Source: Bacillota bacterium (GTDB taxonomy: Bacteria; Bacillota; Clostridia; Lachnospirales; Lachnospiraceae). Taken from it: 64,000 nt of DNA. The translations under genes were made by a program, and so were the position numbers. Shown here one piece after another: positions 1-9,145 of this stretch. The stretch spans positions 1 through 64,000 of the forward strand of contig JAEYOY010000065.1 of assembly GCA_023411215.1 (NCBI GenBank), written 5' to 3'. The notes beneath the pieces were generated by a model. It was not told the DNA's origin. It did not search any database and saw only the letters and a list, made by a program, of their open reading frames with translations. How positions within the stretch are numbered: position 1 is the stretch's first letter; each line of letters begins with the position of its first letter.

Positions 1-220
1 CCACATATGCCGAGGTTTTTCCCAGATAACTTTCAATCTCCGTCAGCAAGGCTTCTACATATTCTCTTTTCATAGAATTAGTCGCCGGTGCAGATAAGAA
101 ATCACAATACTCACATTTTTTTACACAGAAAGGGATATGAATATATAAGCCCAGTTCTCTTCTTTGTGCATCATCCTTGGGCAGATCCTCCTTCTCCCCT
201 ACAATATCTATCTGTCTCAT
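1..220 (-). CDS. hemW: HemW-like radical SAM protein, N-terminal fragment
   Basis: This gene runs off the left edge; the first 73 codons are visible. HemW is a radical SAM protein related to coproporphyrinogen III oxidase and acts as a haem chaperone or insertion factor. The N-terminus reads GLYIHIPFCVKKCEYCDF, which carries the family's CxxxCxxC motif for the SAM-binding 4Fe-4S cluster. The ATG at 218-220 is preceded by AGGTGAG at about 10 nt. It lies downstream of lepA on the same strand, the usual Firmicute order, but a strong terminator separates them and a promoter is visible at 291-320. Confidence 0.9.
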   Translation of the reverse strand, partial: MRQIDIVGEKEDLPKDDAQRRELGLYIHIPFCVKKCEYCDFLSAPATNSMKREYVEALLTEIESYLGKTSAYV

Positions 221-290
221 TTCCAAAAGGCTCACCTCTCCCTTCTCCAAACTGTAAAGCATAGGCTATAAGAAAAAAGTTACAATTCAC

Positions 291-320
291 ATTATAATTC
301 AAAAATTATTGTATAGTCTA
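291..320 (-). promoter_or_regulatory. Predicted sigma-A promoter for hemW
   Basis: On the minus strand TAGACT (315-320) and TATAAT (291-296) are separated by 18 bp, about 70 nt upstream of the hemW start. The -10 is perfect and the -35 is one base off TTGACT. Because the lepA terminator lies just upstream, hemW probably has its own transcript. Confidence 0.5.
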
Positions 321-381
321 TTCCGATATCTATCCTAAAAGATATAAAGTACACTTTGAGAACATTCTTTTGTCAGGAATG

Positions 382-436
382 AAAAAGCTGTTCTAATTAC
401 TCTTACAGTCATGATGCAAGATAATTAGAACAGCTT
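382..436 (-). terminator. lepA terminator
   Basis: Perfect 15-bp arms AAGCTGTTCTAATTA / TAATTAGAACAGCTT (385-399 and 422-436) are followed on the minus strand by a short U-run. The hairpin starts 14 nt after the lepA stop. Confidence 0.88.
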
Positions 437-449
437 GTCCAAATATTAA

Positions 450-2261
450 CTAATCTTCATCCAACTTCAGAACACTCATGAAGGCCTTTTGAGGAATTTC
501 TACATTGCCGACCTGGCGCATTCTCTTCTTGCCTTCCTTTTGTTTCTCCAGAAGCTTCTTCTTTCTTGTGATATCACCACCGTAGCATTTCGCAAGAACG
601 TCTTTTCTCATCGCCTTTACTGTCTCTCTGGCGATAATTTTGCTTCCGATGGCTGCCTGAATCGGTATCTCAAAGAGCTGTCTCGGAATCTCCTCTTTCA
701 GCTTCTCACACATTCTTCTTCCTCGTTCATATGCGCTTTCTGCATGAACAATAAAGGTTAACGCATCCACTTCTTCTTTATTAATTAATATATCCAGCTT
801 CACAAGCTCGGATTGCACATAGCCCTTCAGCTCATAATCAAAGGATGCATAGCCTCTTGAACGGGATTTTAAAGCATCAAAGAAATCATAAATAATCTCA
901 TTCAAGGGTAATTCATATTTTAACAAAGCCCTGGTAGTCTCCATATATTCCATGCCAAGATACACACCGCGGCGCTCCTGACACAGACTCATAATGGAAC
1001 CGACAAACTCTGTCGTAACCATTATCTCCGCAGAAACCATAGGCTCCTCCAGATATTCAATCTCGGAAGGGTCCGGAAGATTGGTGGGATTGGTAATGTC
1101 AAATACTTCTCCATTATGCTTATGCACCTTATAGACAACGCTTGGTGCCGTCGTAACCAGATCCAGGTTATATTCTCTCTCCAATCGTTCCTGGATAATC
1201 TCTAAATGTAACAATCCCAAGAAACCGCATCGGAAACCAAAGCCCAAAGCAACCGAGGTCTCCGGTTCAAATTGCAGAGAAGCATCATTAAGCTGTAGTT
1301 TTTCTAATGCATCTCTCAAATCCGGATATTTTGCACCATCGGCGGGATACATACCACAGAACACCATCGGATTCACCTTTTTGTATCCGGGTAAGGGATT
1401 GGCGCAGGGTCTTTTATTATCAGTAACCGTATCACCCACACGGGTGTCTTTCACATTCTTAAGACTGGCCGCCATATATCCAACCATGCCGGCACTCAGC
1501 TCCTCTGTAGGAATGAATTGACCGGGTCCGAAAATTCCAAGCTCTACTACATCTGCTGTAGCACCGGTTGCCATCATACGAATCTCTGTGCCTTTTCTTA
1601 CTTTTCCTTCTTTGATTCGGCAGAAGACAATTACACCCTTATAGGGATCATATATCGAGTCAAATATAAGTGCCTGTAGCGGTGCCTCCGGGTCACCCTT
1701 CGGCGGTGGAAGCTTCTCTACGATCTGCTCCAGAACCTGATCGATGTTGGTACCCATCTTAGCAGAGATCAACGGCGCATCCTGCGCTTCCAGTCCAATC
1801 ACATCTTCGATTTCAGATATTACACGTTGTGGATCTGCACTTGGCAAGTCAATTTTGTTGATAACCGGCATGATATCCAGATTATGGTCCAAAGCCAGGT
1901 ATACATTCGCTAAGGTCTGGGCTTCAATACCTTGTGCAGCATCTACTACAAGTATAGCACCCTCACAAGCTGCAAGACTTCTCGATACCTCATAATTAAA
2001 ATCCACATGTCCCGGGGTATCAATCAAATTGAAGATATATTCCTCTCCATTCTTTGCCTTATAGACAGTACGTACGGTTTGTGCTTTTATCGTGATGCCT
2101 CTCTCTCGTTCTAAATCCATATTATCCAGAACCTGCGCCTGCATCTCACGGCTGGTTAGAAGTCCCGTCTTCTCAATAATACGGTCCGCCAGTGTTGATT
2201 TACCATGATCTATATGAGCGATAATACAAAAATTTCTAATTTTACTTTGATCTAAAGACAT
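450..2261 (-). CDS. lepA: Elongation factor 4 (LepA), back-translocating GTPase
   Basis: LepA is a ribosome-associated translational GTPase that can reverse-translocate or remodel stalled and initiating ribosomes. The start is the ATG at 2261 (MSLDQSKIRN), 6 nt after a perfect AGGAGG; a second ATG at 2267 abuts the SD and is unlikely. That gives 603 aa, the usual length. G1 is AHIDHGKST (residues 15-23), G3 is DTPGHVDF and G4 is NKID. The C-terminus has the LepA-specific basic segment (DVLAKCYGGDITRKKKLLEK). It is the first gene of the conserved lepA-spoIIP-gpr neighbourhood of Clostridia. Nothing is unusual in the protein. Confidence 0.98.
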   Translation of the reverse strand: MSLDQSKIRNFCIIAHIDHGKSTLADRIIEKTGLLTSREMQAQVLDNMDLERERGITIKAQTVRTVYKAKNGEEYIFNLIDTPGHVDFNYEVSRSLAACEGAILVVDAAQGIEAQTLANVYLALDHNLDIMPVINKIDLPSADPQRVISEIEDVIGLEAQDAPLISAKMGTNIDQVLEQIVEKLPPPKGDPEAPLQALIFDSIYDPYKGVIVFCRIKEGKVRKGTEIRMMATGATADVVELGIFGPGQFIPTEELSAGMVGYMAASLKNVKDTRVGDTVTDNKRPCANPLPGYKKVNPMVFCGMYPADGAKYPDLRDALEKLQLNDASLQFEPETSVALGFGFRCGFLGLLHLEIIQERLEREYNLDLVTTAPSVVYKVHKHNGEVFDITNPTNLPDPSEIEYLEEPMVSAEIMVTTEFVGSIMSLCQERRGVYLGMEYMETTRALLKYELPLNEIIYDFFDALKSRSRGYASFDYELKGYVQSELVKLDILINKEEVDALTFIVHAESAYERGRRMCEKLKEEIPRQLFEIPIQAAIGSKIIARETVKAMRKDVLAKCYGGDITRKKKLLEKQKEGKKRMRQVGNVEIPQKAFMSVLKLDED

Positions 2262-2390
2262 GTTCATCCTCCTGTAATAGCCTTTATCCGTATATAGAAC
2301 CTGATTCAATACACGGCATAAGCACACTTGTGATGATTATATCACATAGTTTTTCTTGTCGCAAGAAAATCCATCTGAATCATTTTTATG

Positions 2391-2780
2391 CCTGCCCTTT
2401 GCGTTAGTTTATGCCAAGTGTGCAACGTCTCGCATGCGAGACGGTTTACACTTTGGGAAGATGCAGGCACAAACCATTCATACCGAATCTTCATTGTAGC
2501 TCATAGTCTGGAAGAACAAGGAGTTCGTTCCAATGGACGAACTTCGCAGCTTCTTCCCATGTGAATGGTTCTTTCATTCTTACATACCTGCCCTTTGAGT
2601 TAGTTTGTGCCAAGTGTGCAACGTCTCGCATGCGAGACAGTTTACACTTTGGGATGATGCAGGCACAAACCTTTCATACTGCATCCTCGATGTTCCCCAA
2701 AGTCTGGAAGAACAAGGAGTTCGTTCCAATGGACGAACTTCGCAGCTTCTTCCCATGTGAATTGTTCTTTAATTCACATT
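2391..2780. repeat. Two tandem copies of a 196-bp structured intergenic repeat
   Basis: Units at 2391-2586 and 2587-2780 are near-identical with a period of 196 bp. Each holds an outer inverted repeat (GTTTGTGCC / GGCACAAAC), a nested CCAAGTGT / ACACTTTGG pair around the palindrome CGTCTCGCATGCGAGACG (mutated at one end in copy 2), and a second hairpin with arms GGAAGAA / TTCTTCC enclosing AGTTCGT / ACGAACT. Copy 2 ends in ATGTGAATT / AATTCACAT beside the spoIIP stop. The array fills the gap between spoIIP and lepA, and related modules occur at 24597, 40415 and 53150. No protein-coding signal is visible. Confidence 0.9.
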
Positions 2781-2787
2781 TTTCACA

Positions 2788-4278
2788 CTATTTGCCTTGC
2801 AATACTTCGTTAAGCACCTCTGCAAAGGGTTCCATTGCATTTTTTGCGGATTGCAAGCTATTCTTATCAGTGCCCAGTTCCATCAAAATACTTTTCTTCC
2901 TAACATGCATATTATATCTCCAGCACTGAAGATAGTTTTTATAGAATAAGCCTGGATATAAATCAATTCCCTTTAGTTGAAGCTGAAGACTAAAGGCTAA
3001 GTTATCCTGTAGATTGGGATTATCCAGATGAGTAATCGGTCCATTTTCATCACGGCTCAGACCGTTAAATAGCATGATTTGCGCGGTCTCTTCTCCATCG
3101 ATTACGGTGGATCTTTTTGGCGCACCATCCCTATGTAGATCGATTACAACCTCAATTGTAGGATTCTCCTCCAGGATCTTAGAAATCCCGTCTAGTGCTT
3201 TATTATAAGCCTTATTACGATCCAGCTGACCATCTATAATATCATAAGTAGATGTGTCATGCAATACATTGTAGCCATAACGATCTTTGAGAATCTTTTC
3301 TAGATAGCTTCCAACACCAACTACCGTATCTGACAATTCATTATCCTTGCTATCGGAGTAGGTTTCCTGAGAATGGGTGTGATAAATTAGGATCTGAGGT
3401 GCATCATTCGATTGCTTCAGTTTCATGTCCTTGGCCAGCAACTCCTCAGCATTGAATAAATCTTCCGTAATCTTCGTTGAAGAATCAACAATATAAAAGT
3501 TCCGGACCAGAAAATTCAAATCCTTCAGCTGTTCCATTGTATAATCCACTACATTACCGGGACTGGAGGTCTCGATTACTTCATTCTCCTCGTGCTCCCT
3601 TATTGGGAGTTCACCCTCCGCATATCCCATCTCCAGCCGTCCCTCAGAAAATTCCATACCACTGTTAATTACATCGAAATATTCATATGCTTGCTCATTA
3701 TATATGGCACCGTTTGTCAGGATGTATTCCTTGCTTAATAATTTCGTATCCAACGCATAGGTCTTTATATTCGACAACACAGGGATTAGAGAAGCTTCTT
3801 CAAGGGCTTCCCCTGAATTTCCGTCCCTATTAGTAGCTTCATCTATCTGTTCTGTCTCTGTATTCATAACAGTTGTACTGCTCATCTCATCCTCAGGATC
3901 AACTAATATATAGTCTTCATTCAGAGAATATTCCTTCGCTCTTGCCATGAGTTTTGACTTATCCCGTACGAAATATTGAACAGAGAAAGAATTATCAATA
4001 ATTGAGAAGGGAAAGGGGGCTTCCTCCTTTTGCTTAGCAATTGTATAACTTACTAAAGGCGACCCCGTTTCCATTACCTTATTACCGATATAATATATCA
4101 TAGCATTCTTATAACTCACCTCAGCTTGACCAATTTCTTCCGAAAAGGATATAGCTGTAAAACGTAATAAAAGATAAACAGAACCTATGATGATCAAAGA
4201 CCAAAGAATAACATAAATATTGAACCTTTTCCCGGTATATCTCTTCTTATTTGGTATATGAATCTGATTGTTATTCAT
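2788..4278 (-). CDS. spoIIP: Stage II sporulation protein P
   Basis: SpoIIP is a cell-wall amidase/endopeptidase of the SpoIIDMP complex, which thins septal peptidoglycan so the mother cell can engulf the forespore. The 496-aa product has one transmembrane segment near residues 21-43, a long acidic linker and a C-terminal catalytic domain. The domain contains the family motifs ILIYHTHSQETY, EVVIDLHRDGAPK and LMELGTDKNS. The ATG is preceded by GGGAGG. The gene lies between gpr and lepA, as in many Clostridia. Its TAG stop is directly followed in the sense direction by the TGTGAAAA motif of a dispersed repeat. Confidence 0.95.
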   Translation of the reverse strand: MNNNQIHIPNKKRYTGKRFNIYVILWSLIIIGSVYLLLRFTAISFSEEIGQAEVSYKNAMIYYIGNKVMETGSPLVSYTIAKQKEEAPFPFSIIDNSFSVQYFVRDKSKLMARAKEYSLNEDYILVDPEDEMSSTTVMNTETEQIDEATNRDGNSGEALEEASLIPVLSNIKTYALDTKLLSKEYILTNGAIYNEQAYEYFDVINSGMEFSEGRLEMGYAEGELPIREHEENEVIETSSPGNVVDYTMEQLKDLNFLVRNFYIVDSSTKITEDLFNAEELLAKDMKLKQSNDAPQILIYHTHSQETYSDSKDNELSDTVVGVGSYLEKILKDRYGYNVLHDTSTYDIIDGQLDRNKAYNKALDGISKILEENPTIEVVIDLHRDGAPKRSTVIDGEETAQIMLFNGLSRDENGPITHLDNPNLQDNLAFSLQLQLKGIDLYPGLFYKNYLQCWRYNMHVRKKSILMELGTDKNSLQSAKNAMEPFAEVLNEVLQGK

Positions 4279-4373
4279 GCCTGCCTCCCGCCTGACTAGA
4301 GCGGCTTACACCTTAAGCCTGATTCATTATATTTCATAGAAGAGCCAAATATACCCCTACTTTTTGGGCTTGC

Positions 4374-5285
4374 TTACACAGTCTGTGCAAAACAGGAATT
4401 TAACGCTTCCGATATGGTGTAGCTGATTCGTTTTACCGATTCATCAATATTCTTTGGTGTAACAAACATATTTTCAATTTGCTGTTCACGAATCTCATCA
4501 ATAAATTGATTGATATCATTCTCGTCAAAGCCGCTTTTCTCCATATACTTGGTTAAAGTATCAGCAACTATCGTTGCCGCATCCACTACTGTCGGAACTC
4601 CGATCGCGATTACCTTGGTGCCGAGGCTTTCTTCATTCAAGGCTTTTCTGTTATTACCTATTCCGGAGCCTGGGCTGATTCCGGTATCCGTCAGCTGCAC
4701 TGTTGTATTCACTCTACTAACACTTCGGGAAGCTAGAGCATCAATGACGATTATTAGCTTCGGTTTTGTCTCCTTCATAATTCCCTTAATAATCTCCAAA
4801 GTCTCCATTCCCGTCTGAGCCATTACACCCGGTGAAATGGCACTGACACTGCCAAGGTGATTCTTTTCCTTGAATTCATTGCCATATTCACGAATTAAGT
4901 GTCTGGTTATGAACAAATTATCTACAACCTGGGGCCCAAGTGCATCCGGTGTAACTTCACGGTTCCCGAGACCTACTACCAGTATCTCTTCTCTTTTGAG
5001 ATTCCCGGCAAGGTTCTTCAGTTGCTTTGCAATTTCTTCCGAAGCAGGCTTATAATAATCCTCATTCGACTTATTAATCTCCGGTGCTTCTATCGTTATA
5101 TAAGAACCGATTGGTTTTTGCATCGCCTTTGCGCCTTTATCATCTTTAATCTCGACCACCGAAACCCGTATATTATTCGTTTCATCATAATTCTCAGTTA
5201 ACACAACCCCACTAATCTCAACATCATCCTGGGGGAAGCTTTCTCTCATCTCTAGTGCTAAGTCTGTCCTAATCTTATTACTCAC
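4374..5285 (-). CDS. gpr: Germination protease GPR (peptidase A25)
   Basis: GPR is a spore endoprotease, made as a zymogen in the forespore, that degrades small acid-soluble spore proteins early in germination. The best start is the GTG at 5283-5285, with GGAGG 9 nt upstream, giving 303 aa beginning VSNKIRTDLALEMRESF; the open frame extends upstream without a better SD. Family segments include VVGLGNREVTPDALGP, ISPGVMAQTGMET and IIVIDALASRS. The propeptide contains RTDLALE, resembling the SASP cleavage consensus, as expected for autoprocessing. It is probably transcribed separately in the forespore; I did not identify a sigma-G promoter with confidence. Confidence 0.95.
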   Translation of the reverse strand: MSNKIRTDLALEMRESFPQDDVEISGVVLTENYDETNNIRVSVVEIKDDKGAKAMQKPIGSYITIEAPEINKSNEDYYKPASEEIAKQLKNLAGNLKREEILVVGLGNREVTPDALGPQVVDNLFITRHLIREYGNEFKEKNHLGSVSAISPGVMAQTGMETLEIIKGIMKETKPKLIIVIDALASRSVSRVNTTVQLTDTGISPGSGIGNNRKALNEESLGTKVIAIGVPTVVDAATIVADTLTKYMEKSGFDENDINQFIDEIREQQIENMFVTPKNIDESVKRISYTISEALNSCFAQTV

Positions 5286-5470
5286 GTTATTATTCCTCCG
5301 AATCAATCTTATTTTTATTAGCATTATTAAGAAACCATTAATCATACTTTGATTATAACTCTATATTTTGGGCTAAATGAAAAAATCAATTCAACCAAGC
5401 ACGGGAAGCGTGAAATTAAAATTTTCAAATCACTCTCTATATTTTTTTGCAAAGTTATGAAAATTATGTA

Positions 5471-5499
5471 TTGACAGAACAAATCAGATGGACTACTAT
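5471..5499 (+). promoter_or_regulatory. rpsT promoter and leader
   Basis: TTGACA (5471-5476) and TACTAT (5494-5499) are 17 bp apart, which is a near-consensus sigma-A promoter. The predicted transcript has a leader of about 140 nt before rpsT. S20 genes are often autoregulated through such leaders, but I did not recognise a specific fold here. Confidence 0.7.
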
Positions 5500-5647
5500 A
5501 TAATAGTATGTTTCCATTAGAGCGTCCGTGTCCGGATTTAATGAAACAATGTATTCGAACAACCAAATCCAAGCCTGCATCTCACTCTCAATTTGGTGTA
5601 CTTGGCGCTGTGGTTGATAATTAAATTAATATTTGGAGGTGTACGAA

Positions 5648-5911
5648 TTGGCTAACATTAAATCTGCTAAGAAGAGAATTTTAGTAAATGAGACTAAGGC
5701 TGCAAGAAATAAGCAAATTAAGTCCAAGGTTAAGACTATGATTAAGAAAGTAGATGCTGCTGTTGCTGCAGGTGACAAGAATCTTGCAACTACAAGCTTA
5801 GTTGAAGCAGTTTCCGAGATCGATAAGGCTTGTTCAAAAGGCGTTTATCATAAGAATACAGCTTCTAGAAAAGTATCTCGCTTATCCAAGGCTATCAATA
5901 ATATTGCGTAG
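5648..5911 (+). CDS. rpsT: 30S ribosomal protein S20
   Basis: S20 is a primary 16S rRNA-binding protein of the 30S body. The start is a TTG at 5648-5650, 8 nt after GGAGG; the encoded MANIKSAKKRI is the canonical S20 N-terminus and the 87-aa length fits the family. TTG initiation is common for rpsT. The protein is almost entirely helical and basic (KAARNKQIKSKVKTMIKK). It is the only plus-strand gene in the first 19 kb, facing gpr divergently and the SLH protein convergently. Confidence 0.97.
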   Translation: MANIKSAKKRILVNETKAARNKQIKSKVKTMIKKVDAAVAAGDKNLATTSLVEAVSEIDKACSKGVYHKNTASRKVSRLSKAINNIA

Positions 5912-5923
5912 TTAGGACTGATA

Positions 5924-5953
5924 AAGGCTGCCCGATTGGGCAGCCTTATTTTT
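5924..5953 (+). terminator. rpsT terminator
   Basis: AAGGCTGCCC-GATT-GGGCAGCCTT is a perfect 10-bp stem with a 4-nt loop, followed by ATTTTTG, 12 nt after the rpsT stop. Confidence 0.93.
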
Positions 5954-5960
5954 GTGCATA

Positions 5961-6073
5961 AAGAGGCTGTCGCGTAATCAAATTGTGTTCTGCGAAGATA
6001 AGTATCAAGTTCCCATACCTGATAAGCATGCTTCTCATCTTCGTAGTTCAAAACAATTTGGCGACAGCCCCTT
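5961..6073. repeat. 113-bp foldback element between convergent genes
   Basis: The ends AAGAGGCTGTCGC and GCGACAGCCCCTT are inverted copies (12 of 13). Inside them AATTGT..GCGAAGAT pairs with ATCTTCG..ACAATTT, and the core carries TATCA/TGATA and AAGCATGCTT. It belongs to a family with the plus-strand right end GCGACAGCCC(C)TT that recurs near 20011, 20124, 22206 and 61051. It could work as a two-way terminator; the arms are longer than needed, which is more like a miniature foldback element. Confidence 0.8.
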
Positions 6074-6089
6074 AATTTACATAAGATAA

Positions 6090-8378
6090 TTAATAAATAC
6101 CGTTTCTCTGTACCTCAATATAGCTAAGTATTAAATTAACGGCATCAAAACGTGTTACTTTACTCTTCGGATTGAATTTATTCTCATTGTCCGCTTTCAT
6201 CAGACCATAGCCCTTCGCCAGCGCAACCGCACCAAGATACTTCTCATCGATGCTTCCTTCGTCCGCATAACCGGTCTTATAGATGCCTTTTAAATCAGCC
6301 TGCTTCTCGAGGCCAAGCTTAACGATAAAGGTTCGGGCGACCTCTTCTCTGGTGATCAGTGAAATATTCGTCTGTGTGGTTGTATTTTCCTTATAATAGT
6401 AAGCATATCCGATCTTATTCAACAGCTCATCAATCTCTCCCACCGTAATTTCCTGTTGCGGGAGGAAGTTCTCTCCTTCGAAGCCAATATTCATATCTGC
6501 AAGAAGCAGTATATTACGATAGGTCGTCTCATCCTTAATATCCAGATAGGTATATGGCTTTACTTCCTTATATACTTTACCAGAGCCATCTAATTGTTCT
6601 CCGGTAAAGGGAGAAATATAGCTGGGATTGATATCAGGATTATAAACCAATCGAACATCGTATTCTACTTTTGTCAAATTGTCATAACTCACTAAATCCT
6701 TTGTCTTCTTTGAGTCATCATACTTCGTGATCTGATTGATCTCATACTTCAGTTCATAACCCTCTTTGCTCAGGTATGCATCCATTGCCTTATCCGCTGT
6801 CATAGCTCCCTTCGGTGATTCGAATTCAATATTCTCATCCCAGTTGGAACCAAAGGAATAAATCTTACCTGTGACACCATCCACCGAACCATATATATTA
6901 TTGTAAGGATACTCGATACTCTGATGCACTCGATTATACTGATACCGATAGCCTCCATAAACAGGCGTTTCGTTCTTATAATAAACTACATAATCATCAT
7001 TCGTCTCAACCAAAACAGCATTGGTGAATCGGTCATTCGCCTGCTTCTTCATAAACGTCTCAAGGGTTTTCTTCGCAGCCTTCTGATCAAAAGGTATCTT
7101 CACACTCTGCCATTTCTTATTGACCTCGTCATAATAGCTCTTAACACTTGCATAAAAGCTTAGTATCTTACCGGTTACCGCATCTACTGTTGCATATGCA
7201 TAACCTCTGTAATAGCTCTTATCCTTCTCATAATTAACCTCCCTCGGATCACTTAAGCTGATATTCCATACATAGGAGGATTTACCATTATTGTCTATCT
7301 TGCTTAGGTTTGATGATACAGCAGTCATGTTCTTATCGATATACAAGGAGGAATTCTCGGTAATTGTCTTGATAGCCTTATCCTTCGAAATGATACCCTT
7401 TAATTCCTTAACCTTCTCCATCTCTTCATCTGTTAATTGAAGGTTACCATTACCTGCATCACTTTCCGTTGCCGCGGATTCCTTTGCAAAATCCATTTTA
7501 TTATTCGTATTAATCCATTCCGACTTAGTCAGATATACTTTACCGGTTTTTGCATCAACCGAGATATAGGACTGAGTAGGCTCATATACCAGAAAAGCCT
7601 TTTTCTGAGTATTCCCCTTCTCATCATAAATCCTATAATAATTGGAGCGATATACCAATTTTATCTTCATGTTGTTTTTAATCAGTTTGGTTGCTTCTTC
7701 CTTTGTGATTTTCGCTTCGGAGGAGGGAACCTTTGCATTATACAGCCAATTAGCATAATAAGCGTTCACCTTACCGGTGATACTATTTACATTGACCTGT
7801 ACATTATTATCCGGGAATATAATTCCCTTTTCTTTTCTTTGATAATTATATACGTAATTGCCATTGTATACACTATCGAATTCCACGCCAACCATATCGA
7901 TCTGATTTGCTATCTCAGGTGCAACCTTAGCAATGAAATCGTCAGCTGTCTTTCTCAGCTCTTTCTTCAGATAGCTCGAGATTCCTGTCTGTGTTTTCCC
8001 ATTATCATTCTGATAAAAGCTTGTGATATGATAATCAGCATCACAGCTGACGGTAATATTACTATTACCATCCTTTGTGCTCCAGGTCATCGTCCAACTC
8101 GCAGCAGAATAAGCAGTAGCATCATTGAAATAATAATCAAACTCCGTAAATTCCGCAGGTATTGTAATCTTTGCCTTCACTGACTTGATCGCCGTCTCTA
8201 GAGCAGCCTGAGAGGGTGTAACTGAGCTACCGATCGGCTCCCCTTTAACAATACTGATTGGGGCGTCAGATGAAATAGTATCCACTGCAATGGCTTTCTC
8301 TGTAACTGCCGTCACATTCATCGATACCGATGAGGATAAAATAACACCGCTTAACATAATAACAAATAATCTTCTCAT
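6090..8378 (-). CDS. Secreted YcdB/YcdC-repeat protein with SLH anchor
   Basis: This is a predicted secreted surface protein of 762 aa. A signal peptide (MRRLFVIMLSGVILSSSVSM) is followed by repeated PepSY/YcdB-YcdC-like modules, seen as recurring segments such as VNSITGKVNAYYANW, VDAKTGKVYLTKSEW, VDAVTGKILSFYASV and VDGVTGKIYSFGSNW. The last ~150 residues resemble S-layer homology modules (ITREEVARTFIVKLG; GLMKADNENKFNPKSKVTR), which normally bind secondary cell-wall polymer. The start at 8378 has an AGGATGG site 7 nt upstream. PepSY modules are associated with protease inhibition or matrix binding; the actual ligand is unknown. It stands alone between a foldback element and a gene-poor stretch. 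Confidence 0.8.
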   Translation of the reverse strand: MRRLFVIMLSGVILSSSVSMNVTAVTEKAIAVDTISSDAPISIVKGEPIGSSVTPSQAALETAIKSVKAKITIPAEFTEFDYYFNDATAYSAASWTMTWSTKDGNSNITVSCDADYHITSFYQNDNGKTQTGISSYLKKELRKTADDFIAKVAPEIANQIDMVGVEFDSVYNGNYVYNYQRKEKGIIFPDNNVQVNVNSITGKVNAYYANWLYNAKVPSSEAKITKEEATKLIKNNMKIKLVYRSNYYRIYDEKGNTQKKAFLVYEPTQSYISVDAKTGKVYLTKSEWINTNNKMDFAKESAATESDAGNGNLQLTDEEMEKVKELKGIISKDKAIKTITENSSLYIDKNMTAVSSNLSKIDNNGKSSYVWNISLSDPREVNYEKDKSYYRGYAYATVDAVTGKILSFYASVKSYYDEVNKKWQSVKIPFDQKAAKKTLETFMKKQANDRFTNAVLVETNDDYVVYYKNETPVYGGYRYQYNRVHQSIEYPYNNIYGSVDGVTGKIYSFGSNWDENIEFESPKGAMTADKAMDAYLSKEGYELKYEINQITKYDDSKKTKDLVSYDNLTKVEYDVRLVYNPDINPSYISPFTGEQLDGSGKVYKEVKPYTYLDIKDETTYRNILLLADMNIGFEGENFLPQQEITVGEIDELLNKIGYAYYYKENTTTQTNISLITREEVARTFIVKLGLEKQADLKGIYKTGYADEGSIDEKYLGAVALAKGYGLMKADNENKFNPKSKVTRFDAVNLILSYIEVQRNGIY

Positions 8379-8488
8379 ATTAACCCATCCTTTCATCAAA
8401 ACCTGCAATCTTGAACCACAGGCTAAATATTATGATTAATCTTATTACGCGTCCTCTTGTATCAGGAGTATTTCCTTCGCAATACATG

Positions 8489-8523
8489 ACAATAGAAAGT
8501 TAATAAAAAGCGCTTTCGATTGT
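8489..8523. repeat. AATAGAAAG-type short inverted repeat
   Basis: ACAATAGAAAG and CTTTCGATTGT form an 11-bp stem with one mismatch around a 13-nt spacer. This is one of seven such elements in the window. It lies 110 nt upstream of the SLH gene start. Confidence 0.7.
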
Positions 8524-8887
8524 TTTTTCTCCTCCAAGTATGATTAACGCTTACAACCATTAGACGCAGAAGAACTTACCATGGTTGCATTTATTTATAT
8601 TAGTATATAAATAATTACATCAAAAATAAAATAAGGAATTACATGCAGTAATTGCATTAATTATAGCATAACATCTATCCTGAAATATACACCTGTATTG
8701 TCAATAAATCATTAATTCTCATTATCTATTAACCCAAATTAATATATCCTTCCAATCACTTTCTGTAAACCATAAGAAGTACTCTGCATCTCTGCTCAGG
8801 ATTTAGCTACACGGCTCACTGGTGATTCCCCTGACTCGATTTACACCGGCTGATATGTTAAGCTTCGCTGGACACACTGTCAGGAAT
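8524..8887. other. Gene-free stretch upstream of the SLH protein
   Basis: This AT-rich stretch has no open frame with a plausible ribosome site. A TTGACA on the minus strand near 8700 has no -10 at proper spacing, so no promoter is called. I see nothing else in it. Confidence 0.5.
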
Positions 8888-8938
8888 CAAAAAATCGGCA
8901 CAAACACCTGATTACTCATGGTGAATTGCCGATTTTTA
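8888..8938 (-). terminator. tRNA-Ser terminator
   Basis: AAAAATCGGCA and TGCCGATTTTT pair across an inner CACC/GGTG stem. On the minus strand the hairpin begins a few bases after the tRNA 3' end and closes with a T-run. Confidence 0.9.
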
Positions 8939-8941
8939 AAG

Positions 8942-9027
8942 CGGAAGCGGTGGGATTCGAACCCACGTACCCGTGAAGGTAACCTGATTTCGAGTCAGGG
9001 CCGTTATGACCACTTCGATACGCTTCC
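8942..9027 (-). tRNA. tRNA-Ser(CGA)
   Basis: The 86-nt RNA has acceptor arms GGAAGCG / CGCTTCC and discriminator G. The anticodon stem-loop is CCTGA-CTCGAAA-TCAGG, giving anticodon CGA, which reads UCG. It has a long class II variable arm and the T-arm GTGGGTTCGAATCCCAC. The 3' CCA is not encoded. A strong terminator follows, so it is probably a single-gene unit. Confidence 0.95.
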
Positions 9028-9077
9028 ATATATTATTATATGAAGCTAGGCTTCATCAATAATTAACTAAATTCATG

Positions 9078-9113
9078 ATAATAGAAAATCCGCTAAGCGT
9101 GCTTTCTATTGTT
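9078..9113. repeat. AATAGAAAG-type short inverted repeat
   Basis: AATAGAAA and CTTTCTATT face each other around a 13-nt spacer containing AAGCGTG. It lies between holA and the tRNA, where it might serve as the holA terminator, although it lacks a T-run. Confidence 0.7.
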
Positions 9114-9145
9114 TCTAACAAGAAGTAATGTTTAATCTTGTACGC

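Noticed and set aside
2561..2929. 122-codon plus-strand frame near the end of spoIIP
   Set aside because: It is formed by the second 196-bp repeat and antisense spoIIP; no coding evidence.
5342..5572. 76-codon minus-strand frame between gpr and rpsT
   Set aside because: It covers the rpsT promoter on the other strand, has no SD and no recognisable protein features.
7437..8183. 248-codon open frame on the plus strand across the SLH protein gene
   Set aside because: It is antisense to a protein with a signal peptide, YcdB-type repeats and SLH modules; it has no ribosome site and its translation is an Ile/Cys-rich shadow.
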